The notes under the pieces are model-generated. The model saw nothing but the letters and a program-made list of their open reading frames with translations, was not told the DNA's origin and made no database searches. Shown in pieces: positions 1 through 7,773 of a stretch of 16,169 nt of DNA. Source of the stretch: an uncultured Mailhella sp. GTDB taxonomy: Bacteria > Desulfobacterota > Desulfovibrionia > Desulfovibrionales > Desulfovibrionaceae. The DNA is taken from NCBI GenBank assembly GCA_944324625.1, contig CALUWZ010000019.1, positions 1-16,169 of the forward strand. Direction: 5' to 3'. The translations under genes and the position numbers were made by a program. The first letter of the stretch is position 1; the number at the start of each line of letters is the position of its first letter.

Positions 1-116
1 CGGTCTCGGGTAATCCCCGCCCTGTCGTGGGTAATGGCGCGGTTGCTTCGGATAAGTCTATTAAAAAGAGTGGATTTGCCCACATTGGGGCGGCCCATCA
101 AAACGATTTTATACAT
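1..116 (-). CDS. der: GTPase Der (EngA), N-terminal fragment
   Basis: Only the first 38 codons are inside the window; the gene runs off the left edge. The translation opens with [20 protein letters not shown], a G1/P-loop (GRPNVGKS) typical of the first GTPase domain of Der, followed by the G2-region sequence [11 protein letters not shown], which is characteristic of Der. Der is a double-GTPase protein that helps mature the 50S ribosomal subunit. The ATG at 116 is favoured because GAGG sits five bases upstream. The gene has its own apparent promoter (178-206) and is separated from the minus-strand cluster upstream by a terminator. A related single-domain GTPase such as Era cannot be fully excluded from so short a piece, but the GITRDR sequence points to Der. 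Confidence 0.85.
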   Translation of the reverse strand, partial: MYKIVLMGRPNVGKSTLFNRLIRSNRAITHDRAGITRD

Positions 117-173
117 AAACACCTCATGGGGGTGAACAGTTGCAATTTAAGCTCAGCAGCAAATAATACGAAC

Positions 174-190
174 AATAAGCATAGCTTATT
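174..190. promoter_or_regulatory. Inverted repeat over the der -10 box (possible operator)
   Basis: AATAAGC-ATA-GCTTATT is a perfect dyad with 7-bp arms and a 3-bp centre. It covers the predicted -10 hexamer and start-proximal part of the der promoter. The placement is that expected for a repressor site, but the binding protein is unknown and an AT-rich dyad may occur by chance. Confidence 0.35.
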
Positions 191-206
191 TTCCCTGCTT
201 TGTCCA
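178..206 (-). promoter_or_regulatory. Predicted sigma-70 promoter of der
   Basis: On the minus strand, TGGACA (201-206, five of six matches to the -35 consensus) is followed after exactly 17 bases by TATGCT (178-183, four of six matches to the -10 consensus). Transcription would begin near 171 and give a leader of about 55 bases before the der start codon. No experimental support is visible. Confidence 0.55.
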
Positions 207-222
207 TTCCTGCAGAATGCAT

Positions 223-247
223 AAAAAAAGGGGGCCTGCCCCTTTTT
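223..247 (-). terminator. Rho-independent terminator after the LtaS-like gene
   Basis: An A-run, a GGGG/CCCC stem (230-233 with 239-242) with a 5-base loop, and a T-run form a hairpin that can extend to 9 bp. Read on the minus strand, the stem is followed by seven T residues. It lies 20 bases past the stop codon of the LtaS-like gene and closes the minus-strand cluster before the der promoter. It could also act in the plus direction because it is nearly symmetrical. Confidence 0.85.
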
Positions 248-266
248 GTTTTCCGCTTGCAGTTTG

Positions 267-2444
267 TTATTTTTGAACATACCTTCTTTTTTGATTGTTC
301 AGAAGCAAATATTTGCAGGTATAGTAATAATCATCGGAAAGCTGCCGCATAGTCCGAGCCAGTTCGGGAAATTCGTCTTTCAGGTTTTTGGCGTCGTCGC
401 GGCTAACGTCGTACAGGAGGTCAAATTTTCCTTTCGGATCGTATATATTGGATAAATACACAAAATTATCCTTGTGCAGAATATTCAAACCCTCGCTTTC
501 CGCCACATACACATAGTTTCCGAATGCCTCGTCAAGCGCCCTGCTGTACACATATTCGGTTTTGCCGTTTTCTTCCCTTTCTTCAAACTCACGGGGAATA
601 AATGTTCCGTCAGGCAGTTTTTTGAGCATGGGACTGCCGAGCGTTGTATTCAAAAAGTCCACGCCCGCAATCTGTGCCGCCGTGGGAAAAATATCCGCCT
701 GTGAATGCAGGGCTGGATTTACGCCCGCACGGACATATTTCGGACAATGGATAAAAAACGGAATATGCCAAAACTGGGAACGGGCAGACAAATACGACTT
801 CGTCATCACCGCATTGCGTTCTGTCGTGCCGTGATCGCCGAACAGAATAAAAACTGTGTCTTCATACCAATCTGTTTTTTTCGCTTCCTCGAAAAAGCGC
901 ATAAGGGCATGATCCACAAAACGAAGCGCCTGATATTCTTCCGCACCCACAAAACCCCATGCATCCAGAATTTCTTTGGAAGGCACGGGTGCAGGCTTAA
1001 ATCCGTCATTGTCGTCGGGAACAGTAAAAGGTCTGTGATATCCCGCAGTCTGAATAAATGCGATAAAAGGCTTTTTGCTTTCACTTAAAACCCCTGCGCT
1101 CTCTTTGAACAATGCCAAATCGGAAATGCCCCACACATCCACATTGGGAGCTTTCCAGTCGCTTTCTTCCAAAAGGTGCAGACCGTCAATATTGTTTTGG
1201 AACACGCCGCGGATATTGGCCCAGCTGGCACTGCCGCCTATCATGTAATACCGTTCATATCCTTTGAATTCATTGAAAATAATATGCTGATCCACCATCT
1301 TGGGATTGCGCGAAGAGGCCGTAGCCAAAAAGTTCACGTCCGCAATGCCCGTCAGCGTAGACAAAATGCCGCGCGCCGTGGTTCGGGCATTGGCATAAAA
1401 ATTGGGATAATACAGGGAGGTTTTCAGCAGTTCTTCGGAAAACGGCGTGGTATTGAGGTCAAAACCGTCAGGATAGGCCGTATGATCCGCAAAATCCTGC
1501 TTTGCGCCGCTGCCGTGGGGCAGTGTGGTTTTCGGCGTTGTCCATGACTCCATCATAATGATAACCACATTAAGGGGCTTCTGCGGTTTTTGTCCTTCCG
1601 TATAACGGGAAAAATCCACAGCCTTATTGGCTTCGGGCACACCGACGATTTTTTTCATTCTGTCAAAAGCGGCAAAAGCGTACTTTTCATCAGGAATGAT
1701 AAAATCCACTGCTTTTCTGGTATCATACAGGTTCTGGATGGGGTTTAACGCAATAAGGGCAATGCTTTTGTCCACGCTGAAATAAGCATTGCTCCAGCGA
1801 AGCGGAAAAAGGTTGGAACTTATTTGACCGTATCCCAATACGAACAAAGCCAAAAGCAGACAAAAACGCCAAAAAACCGCAAAAGACAAGGAAGAACTCG
1901 GCTCGGGTCCTTTGGGCTGTCTGCGCCTGCGCACGGGAAAGGGCACATGCTTTTGATACATTCTGTTCCAAAAATACCAGTACCCTGCCAGCACTGCGGC
2001 AAACGCCAAAGCAATGCGCACTACAGGATAGGACTGCCAAACCATGGCAAAACCGATGTCCGCTTCCTTTGTCAGATCCAAAAGCGTCAGGTCAACACGC
2101 TGATTCAGATAGAAATAAACTATGAAATCAACAACATAAACAAGCAGCATGGCAAAAAACAAAGCGGACTGCACAAAAAGGACAATGCCCCTGAACAGCC
2201 TGCTTTTTGTCAGCATACGCTCAAGCGGCGGAATTATCAGACAAAGGCAGGGAATTAAAATCAAAAAGACCACATAGCGGGCATCAAATTTCAGCCCGAT
2301 ATACAAAGCTTCCAAAATGGCGTCATGATCGGTAATCTGAGGATAAACAAAATAAAACAGCACCAAGCGGAATACAAAAAATAACGCCAGATGAGCCAAA
2401 AACAGCAATGCCATAAAAGAGGCAGGGGAAAATTTTCTGAGCAT
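267..2444 (-). CDS. LtaS-like membrane phosphotransferase (sulfatase/alkaline phosphatase fold)
   Basis: This 725-residue protein has about five N-terminal membrane helices (roughly residues 10-34, 56-72, 86-113, 142-160, 188-206). These are followed by an extracytoplasmic alkaline-phosphatase-superfamily domain from about 290 onward. That layout is shared by lipoteichoic acid synthase, OpgB and related phosphoglycerol or phosphoethanolamine transferases. Visible metal and catalytic landmarks are NVVIIMMES (E299), the Thr pair in ANARTTARG (T355/T356, probable nucleophile), GYHRPF (H470) and LFGDHGT (D537, H538). A Gram-negative host would not make lipoteichoic acid, so the likely substrate is a periplasmic glucan, lipopolysaccharide or other envelope glycan; this is inference. 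The gene starts one base after the recR stop (TAACATG), implying translational coupling, and is the last gene of its cluster. Family membership is confident; the donor and acceptor are not known. Confidence 0.85.
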   Translation of the reverse strand: MLRKFSPASFMALLFLAHLALFFVFRLVLFYFVYPQITDHDAILEALYIGLKFDARYVVFLILIPCLCLIIPPLERMLTKSRLFRGIVLFVQSALFFAMLLVYVVDFIVYFYLNQRVDLTLLDLTKEADIGFAMVWQSYPVVRIALAFAAVLAGYWYFWNRMYQKHVPFPVRRRRQPKGPEPSSSLSFAVFWRFCLLLALFVLGYGQISSNLFPLRWSNAYFSVDKSIALIALNPIQNLYDTRKAVDFIIPDEKYAFAAFDRMKKIVGVPEANKAVDFSRYTEGQKPQKPLNVVIIMMESWTTPKTTLPHGSGAKQDFADHTAYPDGFDLNTTPFSEELLKTSLYYPNFYANARTTARGILSTLTGIADVNFLATASSRNPKMVDQHIIFNEFKGYERYYMIGGSASWANIRGVFQNNIDGLHLLEESDWKAPNVDVWGISDLALFKESAGVLSESKKPFIAFIQTAGYHRPFTVPDDNDGFKPAPVPSKEILDAWGFVGAEEYQALRFVDHALMRFFEEAKKTDWYEDTVFILFGDHGTTERNAVMTKSYLSARSQFWHIPFFIHCPKYVRAGVNPALHSQADIFPTAAQIAGVDFLNTTLGSPMLKKLPDGTFIPREFEEREENGKTEYVYSRALDEAFGNYVYVAESEGLNILHKDNFVYLSNIYDPKGKFDLLYDVSRDDAKNLKDEFPELARTMRQLSDDYYYTCKYLLLNNQKRRYVQK

Positions 2445-2445
2445 G

Positions 2446-3051
2446 TTACAATTCCTGTCTGTACTGCAAGGATTGGCGGAGCGTTTCCTTATCCATGAAT
2501 TTCACTTCCGCGCCAAGGGGAATGCCTTGGGCAAGACGGGTCACTTTTATCTGCGGATAACGGGCAGACACTTTTTCGCGTACGTAAACCGCCGTGGCTT
2601 CCGCTTCCGCCGTGGCGCCGAGTGCCAAAATAAGCTCCTGCACCTCTCCCCGCTCCAGCCTCTGCATGAGCCTGTCCATTTCCAGATAATCGGCACTGCG
2701 GCTGTCCAAGGGAGAAAGAAGTCCGCCGAGAATAAAATATTTGCCTTTAAAAAATCCGCCTTCTTCCAAGGTCAGCAGGCTGTCCCACTCGGAAACAAGA
2801 CACAGCACGGCATCGGAGCGCAGAGGATCGGAACAGACAGAACAGGGGTCGGTATCGGAAAGGGCGCCGCACTCGCCGCATAAATGCAGGCTGCTGCGCA
2901 GTTCGTAAATATTTTTGCCAAGACGCATGGTTTCGGCTTCAGGCCACTTGAGCAGGGTCATGGCCGCGCGCATGGCGGATTTCGGACCGAGTCCCGGCAG
3001 GCGGGCGATCTGATCCACAAGAATTTTTAGGGGTTCGGGTATTCTTTGCAT
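2446..3051 (-). CDS. recR: Recombination mediator protein RecR
   Basis: The 201-residue product matches RecR in length and domain order. It has an N-terminal helix-hairpin-helix segment (IARLPGLGPKSAMR, about residues 15-28), a four-cysteine zinc finger (C58, C61, C70, C73), and a Toprim domain starting near VLCLVSEWDSLLTLE with the GGLLSPLD segment. A conserved C-terminal tail (TRLAQGIPLGAEVKFMD) follows. RecR works with RecO, and in some settings RecF, to load RecA on gapped DNA. The ATG is supported by AGGA six bases upstream. recR often follows dnaX and the nucleoid gene ybaB, but here it lies nine bases after the M99 carboxypeptidase gene and one base before the LtaS-like gene, so its usual partners are elsewhere. 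Confidence 0.97.
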   Translation of the reverse strand: MQRIPEPLKILVDQIARLPGLGPKSAMRAAMTLLKWPEAETMRLGKNIYELRSSLHLCGECGALSDTDPCSVCSDPLRSDAVLCLVSEWDSLLTLEEGGFFKGKYFILGGLLSPLDSRSADYLEMDRLMQRLERGEVQELILALGATAEAEATAVYVREKVSARYPQIKVTRLAQGIPLGAEVKFMDKETLRQSLQYRQEL

Positions 3052-3060
3052 GACATTCCT

Positions 3061-4431
3061 TTATTTTAATGGAGAAAAAACAGGATGCTCCGGCAGATTT
3101 TCACTGAAGCAGAGCACAAAAGTGCCGGCGTATGCATTGCCTTTATACACTTCCAAACGGTATTGCCTGCCGAATGTATCCAGAGAAAAACGTTCCTGAA
3201 AATCTTTTCTGTAAATTGTTATATTGCTTTCGTCGCCCCTCGGGCCATTGCCGACCACGGCACCTATGGCATTAAGCCTGCAGCCTTTTTGCGGAAGCAC
3301 TTTCACATGCTTTTCAACATAAAGCACATCCCCGAAAGAAGCGAAATATTTTTTTCCGTCAAGTTCCACATGCATACCTTCAAGCGACGTGTCAAGCTCC
3401 AGCCATTCCACTTTAAAATTAGTCAGTCTGTTGTTTCCGTAATGAACCTGCATGCGGTTTTTATCTGCCACGGCCGTCATAATAGGACTGTTGCCCCTGA
3501 CTTCGTATTCCTTCTGCATGGGAAAGACACCAAGCTGGGGACGGCGTATGTCGTCAAGAGGCAAAACAAGGCGGTTTCCCATAAATCCCAAATACATGTC
3601 AGTATTCAGAACCTTGCGTATGCCCTCGGCGGAAAGCTCAAAATCGCGTACAAACGAAATCCCCGCTTCTGCCAAAAACGCCTCAACGGCATGCAGATGA
3701 TAATATACGCGGCCCGGCACATTGATATTTTTTGTGGCCTCTATCCCAAACGCGGGCTTGCCCTGGCCTATGGCAAACCATGTCAGGGATTTTTCCATTT
3801 CCTTGTCGCCCTTGGCCGTTTCCGTATTTTTCAGATGATAGGAATGACCGTCGGCAAGCAGATTTTCATTGACTTTTGCCACCACGTTTCTGCCGATTTC
3901 TTCCAAATTGCCGAAACGGGCATTTTCGCAGACTTCCTGATCAATAATCACGGAATTGCCCCAGCGTTTGGGATTTTGCCATTCATTGACATAGGTCGGA
4001 TGATAAAACCCGCCGCCGTCGTGCAGATTTAAAATCAAATCCACTTCAGGCGAACGGATAAGTTCCTGCACGCGCCTGACGGCATGATAATCGGGATCGT
4101 CTTTGCTGATTTTGGCAAATTTCCTGTTCATGTCGCCGAAAGAGCCGCGGTTTCTGTTGATAATGGAAAGAAAATTCAGATTCGGGATAATGGTTACGAA
4201 ACCGTTTTTAAACTCATAATGCGTGCCGAGAAGCGCGGCAGCGGAAAATCCGCCCGGCTCATCGCCCTGTATGCCGCCGATAATAAGAACATGCGGAACG
4301 TTTTCCCCGTCCTCTGCCTGTCCGCCAAGCCGCAGAACCGTAAAATCCAAGGGATGAGCAAAACTTTTTTCCGCACAGGCAAAAAAGCACAGCAAAAAAG
4401 CAATGGCCGTAAAAATGAAATTTTTGTTCAC
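3061..4431 (-). CDS. M99-family peptidoglycan carboxypeptidase (Csd4/Pgp1-like)
   Basis: This 456-residue protein has a secretion signal (hydrophobic run at residues 5-20, probable cleavage after SFA at 25), so it should act in the periplasm. The catalytic domain carries the M99 signature IIGGIQGDEPGGF, with Q55 and E58, and LNLHDGGGFY with H137. These match the unusual Gln-Glu-His zinc site described for Helicobacter pylori Csd4. FGIEATKN (E231) is the likely catalytic glutamate. In Helicobacter and Campylobacter (Csd4, Pgp1) this enzyme trims peptidoglycan tripeptides to dipeptides and is needed for helical shape; a role in cell curvature here is inferred. The start codon is GTG with AGGA six bases upstream. 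The C-terminal third (about 270-456) is beta-rich and less familiar. The gene is 33 bases after sfsA and 9 before recR. A more distant M14-like deacylase is the main alternative. Confidence 0.8.
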   Translation of the reverse strand: MNKNFIFTAIAFLLCFFACAEKSFAHPLDFTVLRLGGQAEDGENVPHVLIIGGIQGDEPGGFSAAALLGTHYEFKNGFVTIIPNLNFLSIINRNRGSFGDMNRKFAKISKDDPDYHAVRRVQELIRSPEVDLILNLHDGGGFYHPTYVNEWQNPKRWGNSVIIDQEVCENARFGNLEEIGRNVVAKVNENLLADGHSYHLKNTETAKGDKEMEKSLTWFAIGQGKPAFGIEATKNINVPGRVYYHLHAVEAFLAEAGISFVRDFELSAEGIRKVLNTDMYLGFMGNRLVLPLDDIRRPQLGVFPMQKEYEVRGNSPIMTAVADKNRMQVHYGNNRLTNFKVEWLELDTSLEGMHVELDGKKYFASFGDVLYVEKHVKVLPQKGCRLNAIGAVVGNGPRGDESNITIYRKDFQERFSLDTFGRQYRLEVYKGNAYAGTFVLCFSENLPEHPVFSPLK

Positions 4432-4464
4432 AAATTGTCCTGACGAGTGAAATAATAAGGCATA

Positions 4465-5256
4465 TTATCCTTTAAAATAACAAGGCGCAAGCTTCAGATA
4501 GCCGCCGAAATAAATTCCGTCTTTCCGGACATCGGCTGTGACGGCATAAATTTCCACTCCCTGCGCATAGGCCTGCAGAAGTTTGCGGGCATACTCGGGG
4601 TCAATGAATTCCGCAGGCATGAAACATGCCGCGTCCGTTCTCTGCACCACATAAAACATCACAGCCCGCTCCCCTTCCGCCTTCAGGCGCATAAGGGTTT
4701 CCAAATGCTTCTGCCCGCGTTCGCTCACGGCATCGGGAAAGCAGGCGGCATCATATTCCGTCATGGAAACATTTTTGCATTCAATCCACAGTTTCGGGCT
4801 GTTTTCCTCGTTATAACAGCAGGCATCCAAACGGCTTTCCCCGTTTTTGGCTTCCATTTTTATATGGGCATAATCCTTGGCAAAGGGCAGAAGACCGTAA
4901 TCATAATCTTTGTTCAGATAAAAAAGTTCCTGCAGAAACCTGTTCGGCACGGACGTATTCACCCCGAGCCACAAAGGCTTTTCCCCTTCCCCGTTTAAAT
5001 TAATCGCTTCAAGGGTACAGGCAAGCTTCCGCTTCGGATTGTCTGACTTTGAAAGCAAAATCCTGCGGCCTTTTTTGATAAGCCCCATCATGGAACCCGT
5101 ATTGTTGGTATGGGCAAAATCATAAGAACACGTGCCCGATTCAATTTCGGACAGCGGCGTTTCCGATTCCGCAAACTTGATGAAAAAACGGCGTTCGCGG
5201 CCGATAAGCTTCGCTTCCAGAAGTTCCTGACCGAAGGACAAAACTTTTAATGCCAT
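4465..5256 (-). CDS. sfsA: SfsA family DNA-binding/nuclease protein
   Basis: The protein is 263 residues from the ATG at 5256, which I prefer to an ATG at 5295 because GGAG lies five bases upstream and the longer form would overlap the preceding gene. SfsA hallmarks include HTNNTGSMMGL (about 49-59), DNPKRKL, LGVNTSVPN, and WIECKNVSM with FPDAVSERGQKHL. D144, E159 and K161 would form the PD-(D/E)XK-type nuclease site proposed for this family. SfsA was first named as a sugar fermentation stimulation protein in Escherichia coli; nuclease activity has since been reported, but its cellular role is unsettled. The protein is about 30 residues longer than the E. coli form. It lies 13 bases after the hisC-cmk gene, which suggests cotranscription. 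Confidence 0.92.
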   Translation of the reverse strand: MALKVLSFGQELLEAKLIGRERRFFIKFAESETPLSEIESGTCSYDFAHTNNTGSMMGLIKKGRRILLSKSDNPKRKLACTLEAINLNGEGEKPLWLGVNTSVPNRFLQELFYLNKDYDYGLLPFAKDYAHIKMEAKNGESRLDACCYNEENSPKLWIECKNVSMTEYDAACFPDAVSERGQKHLETLMRLKAEGERAVMFYVVQRTDAACFMPAEFIDPEYARKLLQAYAQGVEIYAVTADVRKDGIYFGGYLKLAPCYFKG

Positions 5257-5269
5257 ATTTTCTCCGTGC

Positions 5270-7072
5270 CTATTGCCCCTCGGCGGCTTTTTCACGGCAA
5301 TGACTCATCAGCACAGTGAAAACACCGTCAATATCAAGATCGGAAGTATCCACGATCACGGCATCTTTGTGGGGAACAAGGGGATCAACAGCCCTGTTTC
5401 TGTCCTGTTCGTCGCGGGCGATGATATTTGCCAAAATGCTGTCATATCCTTCATTTTGCCCTTTGGCGGAAAGTTCGTCAAAACGGCGTTTTGCCCGGAC
5501 TTCGGGACGGGCGTCAAGGAAAAATTTTACGGACGCATCGGGAAATACCGCCGTACCCATATCCCTGCCCTCTGCCACCAGAGAAATGTTTCTGCCTATC
5601 TCTTTCTGGAATTTTTGCAGGGCTCTGCGTGCTTCGGGCAGTTTTCCCATAAGCGAGGCCAGACGGCCGGCTTTTTCGGTACGGATTTCTTCGCCGATTT
5701 TTTCGCCGTTGCAGTAAAGAACATAGTCATCCCCTTCTTTTTTCAGGGCATAGGAATACTTGGCAAATTCTTCCTGCATTTTTTTGTCCGACATGTCGGC
5801 AATGCCCGCTCCCACGCGAAGTCCCAGACTGCGGTACATGGCTCCCGTATCCAGATAGGCAATGCCGAGTTCTTTGGCAAGCTTTTTGGCAAGCGTGCTT
5901 TTGCCGACGCCCGCAGGCCCGTCCACGGTCACGATAAAATTTCCCTTTCCGAAAAGCTCGCGCAGTGCAGAAAGAAATTCGTCATTTTCTTCCGCCGTTC
6001 CCACGGAAACACGCACCAAATGCCCAAGCCCGTAACTGGACAAGGCGCGGACAATAATGCCTTTTTCAAGCAGTTTTTGACAAAGCTCCTTGGCAGTCAG
6101 GCCCTTGGGCTCAAACATGATAAAATTGGACCATGAGGGATATACGGCAAAGCCGAGCCGTTCCAGTTCCAAAGACAGGCGTTTCCTCTCCTTCACGGTA
6201 TGGCTTACGGTCATCTGCTTAAACTCTTCGTCGGCCAAAGCGCAGATTCCTGCCTCCTGAGCAAGGATATTGACGGAAAAAGGCAGGCGTATGCGCCACA
6301 TGTAATCCGCCACGTTTTCAGGCAGGAAAATATAGCCGAGCCGCATGCCCGCAAGGCCGTAAACCTTGGAAAACGTGCGCATTACCGCAAGATTGGAAAG
6401 GTCTGCAAGTTCACCCAGCATGGAACAGTCTTCTTCGCTTCCCGCAAATTCAATATACGCCTCGTCCACAACCAAAAGACAGGATTTGGGCAGGCTGCGG
6501 GCAAAAGCAAGCAGTTCTCCTTTGTCGGCAAGGCGTCCGCTTGGATTGTCCGGGCTTGTCACAAAGCAAAGGGCGGTATTTTCATCCACAAGGCTGCGCA
6601 GGGCATTAAAATCAAAAGAAAAATCTTCCCTGAGGGGCGTGCTGCGCATTTCGCAGTTCTGCACTTTTGCCTGCGTGGAATATAAGCCGAAACAAGGATT
6701 AAACATGACGGCATTGTGCTTTCCGGGTATGGTCAGGGTTCGGAAAAGCAGGTCGATGATTTCATCGGAACCGTTGCCCGCAAAAATTTGTTTTTCCGTC
6801 AGGAACGGATATTTTTTATGGTAATATTCAAAAAGAGCACGAATTAAACGGGGATTTCCCGACTGCGGATAACGGAACGCATTAACGGCCTCCTGCCTGA
6901 TTTTGTCCGTGACAAGCTTGGAGCAGCCGAAAGGATTTTCGTTGCTTGCCATTTTAATGACGTGGGAAAGACCGTATTTTTCCTTGATTTCGTCAATGGA
7001 CAGGCCGGCCTCATAAGGCTTGAACGATTTAATGTGTTCGCAAACCGAAATATGATTTTTTTCTGCAGACAT
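5270..7072 (-). CDS. Histidinol-phosphate aminotransferase-cytidylate kinase fusion (HisC-Cmk)
   Basis: A single 600-residue reading frame joins two enzymes with almost no linker. Residues 1-374 are a class II PLP aminotransferase of the HisC type: MASNENPFG, SPDNPSG, VVDEAYIEF and TFSKVYGLAGMRLGY with the PLP lysine at K236. Residues 379-600 are cytidylate kinase: P-loop GPAGVGKS (385-392), YLDTGAMYRSL, AEGRDMGTAVFP (R503, D504) and the lid RDEQDRNR (553-560). HisC makes histidinol phosphate in histidine synthesis, and Cmk phosphorylates CMP and dCMP. Both halves keep their key residues and near-normal lengths. The junction reads ELFGKGNFIVTVDGPAG. A GTG codon at 5932 (residue 381), preceded by GGAAAGGGAA, could start a separate Cmk chain. 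I chose the ATG at 7072; an in-frame TTG at 7084 is less likely. Sequencing error removing a stop cannot be excluded from one sequence. Confidence 0.9.
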   Translation of the reverse strand: MSAEKNHISVCEHIKSFKPYEAGLSIDEIKEKYGLSHVIKMASNENPFGCSKLVTDKIRQEAVNAFRYPQSGNPRLIRALFEYYHKKYPFLTEKQIFAGNGSDEIIDLLFRTLTIPGKHNAVMFNPCFGLYSTQAKVQNCEMRSTPLREDFSFDFNALRSLVDENTALCFVTSPDNPSGRLADKGELLAFARSLPKSCLLVVDEAYIEFAGSEEDCSMLGELADLSNLAVMRTFSKVYGLAGMRLGYIFLPENVADYMWRIRLPFSVNILAQEAGICALADEEFKQMTVSHTVKERKRLSLELERLGFAVYPSWSNFIMFEPKGLTAKELCQKLLEKGIIVRALSSYGLGHLVRVSVGTAEENDEFLSALRELFGKGNFIVTVDGPAGVGKSTLAKKLAKELGIAYLDTGAMYRSLGLRVGAGIADMSDKKMQEEFAKYSYALKKEGDDYVLYCNGEKIGEEIRTEKAGRLASLMGKLPEARRALQKFQKEIGRNISLVAEGRDMGTAVFPDASVKFFLDARPEVRAKRRFDELSAKGQNEGYDSILANIIARDEQDRNRAVDPLVPHKDAVIVDTSDLDIDGVFTVLMSHCREKAAEGQ

Positions 7073-7082
7073 GAAAAACCCC

Positions 7083-7120
7083 AAAGAAACAAGAGAGCTT
7101 TGACCGAAGCCAAAGCCCTC
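7083..7120 (-). terminator. Terminator-like hairpin between usp and hisC-cmk
   Basis: On the minus strand a 10-bp stem (7111-7120 with 7093-7102, one G-U pair) closes an 8-base loop and is followed by TTGTTTCTTT (7083-7092). It ends the usp transcript about 20 bases past its stop codon. It lies only about ten bases upstream of the hisC-cmk start, so any transcript entering hisC-cmk from usp must read through it. It may therefore work as a partial terminator. Confidence 0.75.
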
Positions 7121-7141
7121 TGAAAAAAATTATCGGAAAAA

Positions 7142-7585
7142 TTATGCTTTCGGACGGATGGTCAATACCGGAATGGGAGAGTTTTTAACAACTTTTTCTG
7201 CAACGGAACCGAAGAGCATGCGGTCAATGCCGGTTCTGCCGTGCGTGCCCATAACGATAAGGTCGGCGCCTTCCCTGTCGGCGCAGGCAAGAATTTCTTC
7301 AGCGGCATAGCCGATAACGATATCGGAACTTACATTAATGCCTGAAAAATTTTCTTTCATGAATTGTTCCATGGTGGCTTTGGCACCGTCCACGATTTCG
7401 CTTACAAAGCTGTCAATGGAGTTGGGCGGAACATGGAAGCCCGTATATTGAGTCATGGTAGGCGCAACATAAATAGCGATAACAGAAGCATCTGAAAGTT
7501 TTGCAAGCATGCTTGCATAAGAGGCAACTTCCTTGCTGTGTTCGGCTAAATCCAATGCACAAATAATTTTCTTAAAAGATGCCAT
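7142..7585 (-). CDS. Universal stress protein, UspA family (ATP-binding type)
   Basis: This 147-residue protein is a single-domain Usp. It opens with FKKIICALDLAEHS (conserved D11 at the end of strand 1). It carries the nucleotide-binding motif G-2x-G-9x-G-S as GTHGRTGIDRMLFGS at 113-127, and ends with the typical SPIPVLTIRPK strand. The motif marks the ATP-binding branch (like MJ0577) rather than the non-binding UspA branch. Usp proteins are small dimeric cytoplasmic proteins whose levels rise under starvation or stress; the precise role is usually unknown. The ATG at 7585 is set by AAGGAG seven bases upstream. A longer in-frame form from 7660 would begin within the promoter region and is rejected. 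It is the first gene left of the divergent control region. Confidence 0.95.
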   Translation of the reverse strand: MASFKKIICALDLAEHSKEVASYASMLAKLSDASVIAIYVAPTMTQYTGFHVPPNSIDSFVSEIVDGAKATMEQFMKENFSGINVSSDIVIGYAAEEILACADREGADLIVMGTHGRTGIDRMLFGSVAEKVVKNSPIPVLTIRPKA

Positions 7586-7631
7586 AAAAATTCTCCTTCC
7601 GGATTTAAAGTTATTAATACTTCTTGACTTT

Positions 7632-7660
7632 ATAATAGGTATTTTTTTCCGCATGCACAA
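7632..7660 (-). promoter_or_regulatory. Predicted sigma-70 promoter of the usp gene
   Basis: On the minus strand, TTGTGC (7655-7660) and TATTAT (7632-7637, five of six) are separated by 17 bases. The expected start site is near 7625, giving a leader of about 40 bases that ends with the strong AAGGAG ribosome-binding site of usp. The -35 match is weak (three of six). Confidence 0.5.
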
Positions 7661-7773
7661 GCAATTTATTTAAATTTTTGCAAAAAAAAATTCATTGGGG
7701 AAAAAATTACATGGTTTTAACAGGTTATGCCAAAACTATTTAAAACATTAACTATATTAAATAAATATGTTAG

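Noticed and set aside
3085..4032. A 315-codon plus-strand open frame opposite the M99 carboxypeptidase gene
   Set aside because: It is antisense to a conserved gene, has no ribosome-binding site that stands out, and shows no domain.
5273..6136. A 287-codon plus-strand open frame opposite the Cmk half of the fusion
   Set aside because: Its composition mirrors the kinase coding strand and it has no recognisable protein features.
7586..7660. A 25-residue N-terminal extension of the universal stress protein
   Set aside because: It would begin within the predicted promoter and lacks a good ribosome-binding site, whereas the internal ATG at 7585 has AAGGAG at ideal spacing and matches the family's N-terminus.
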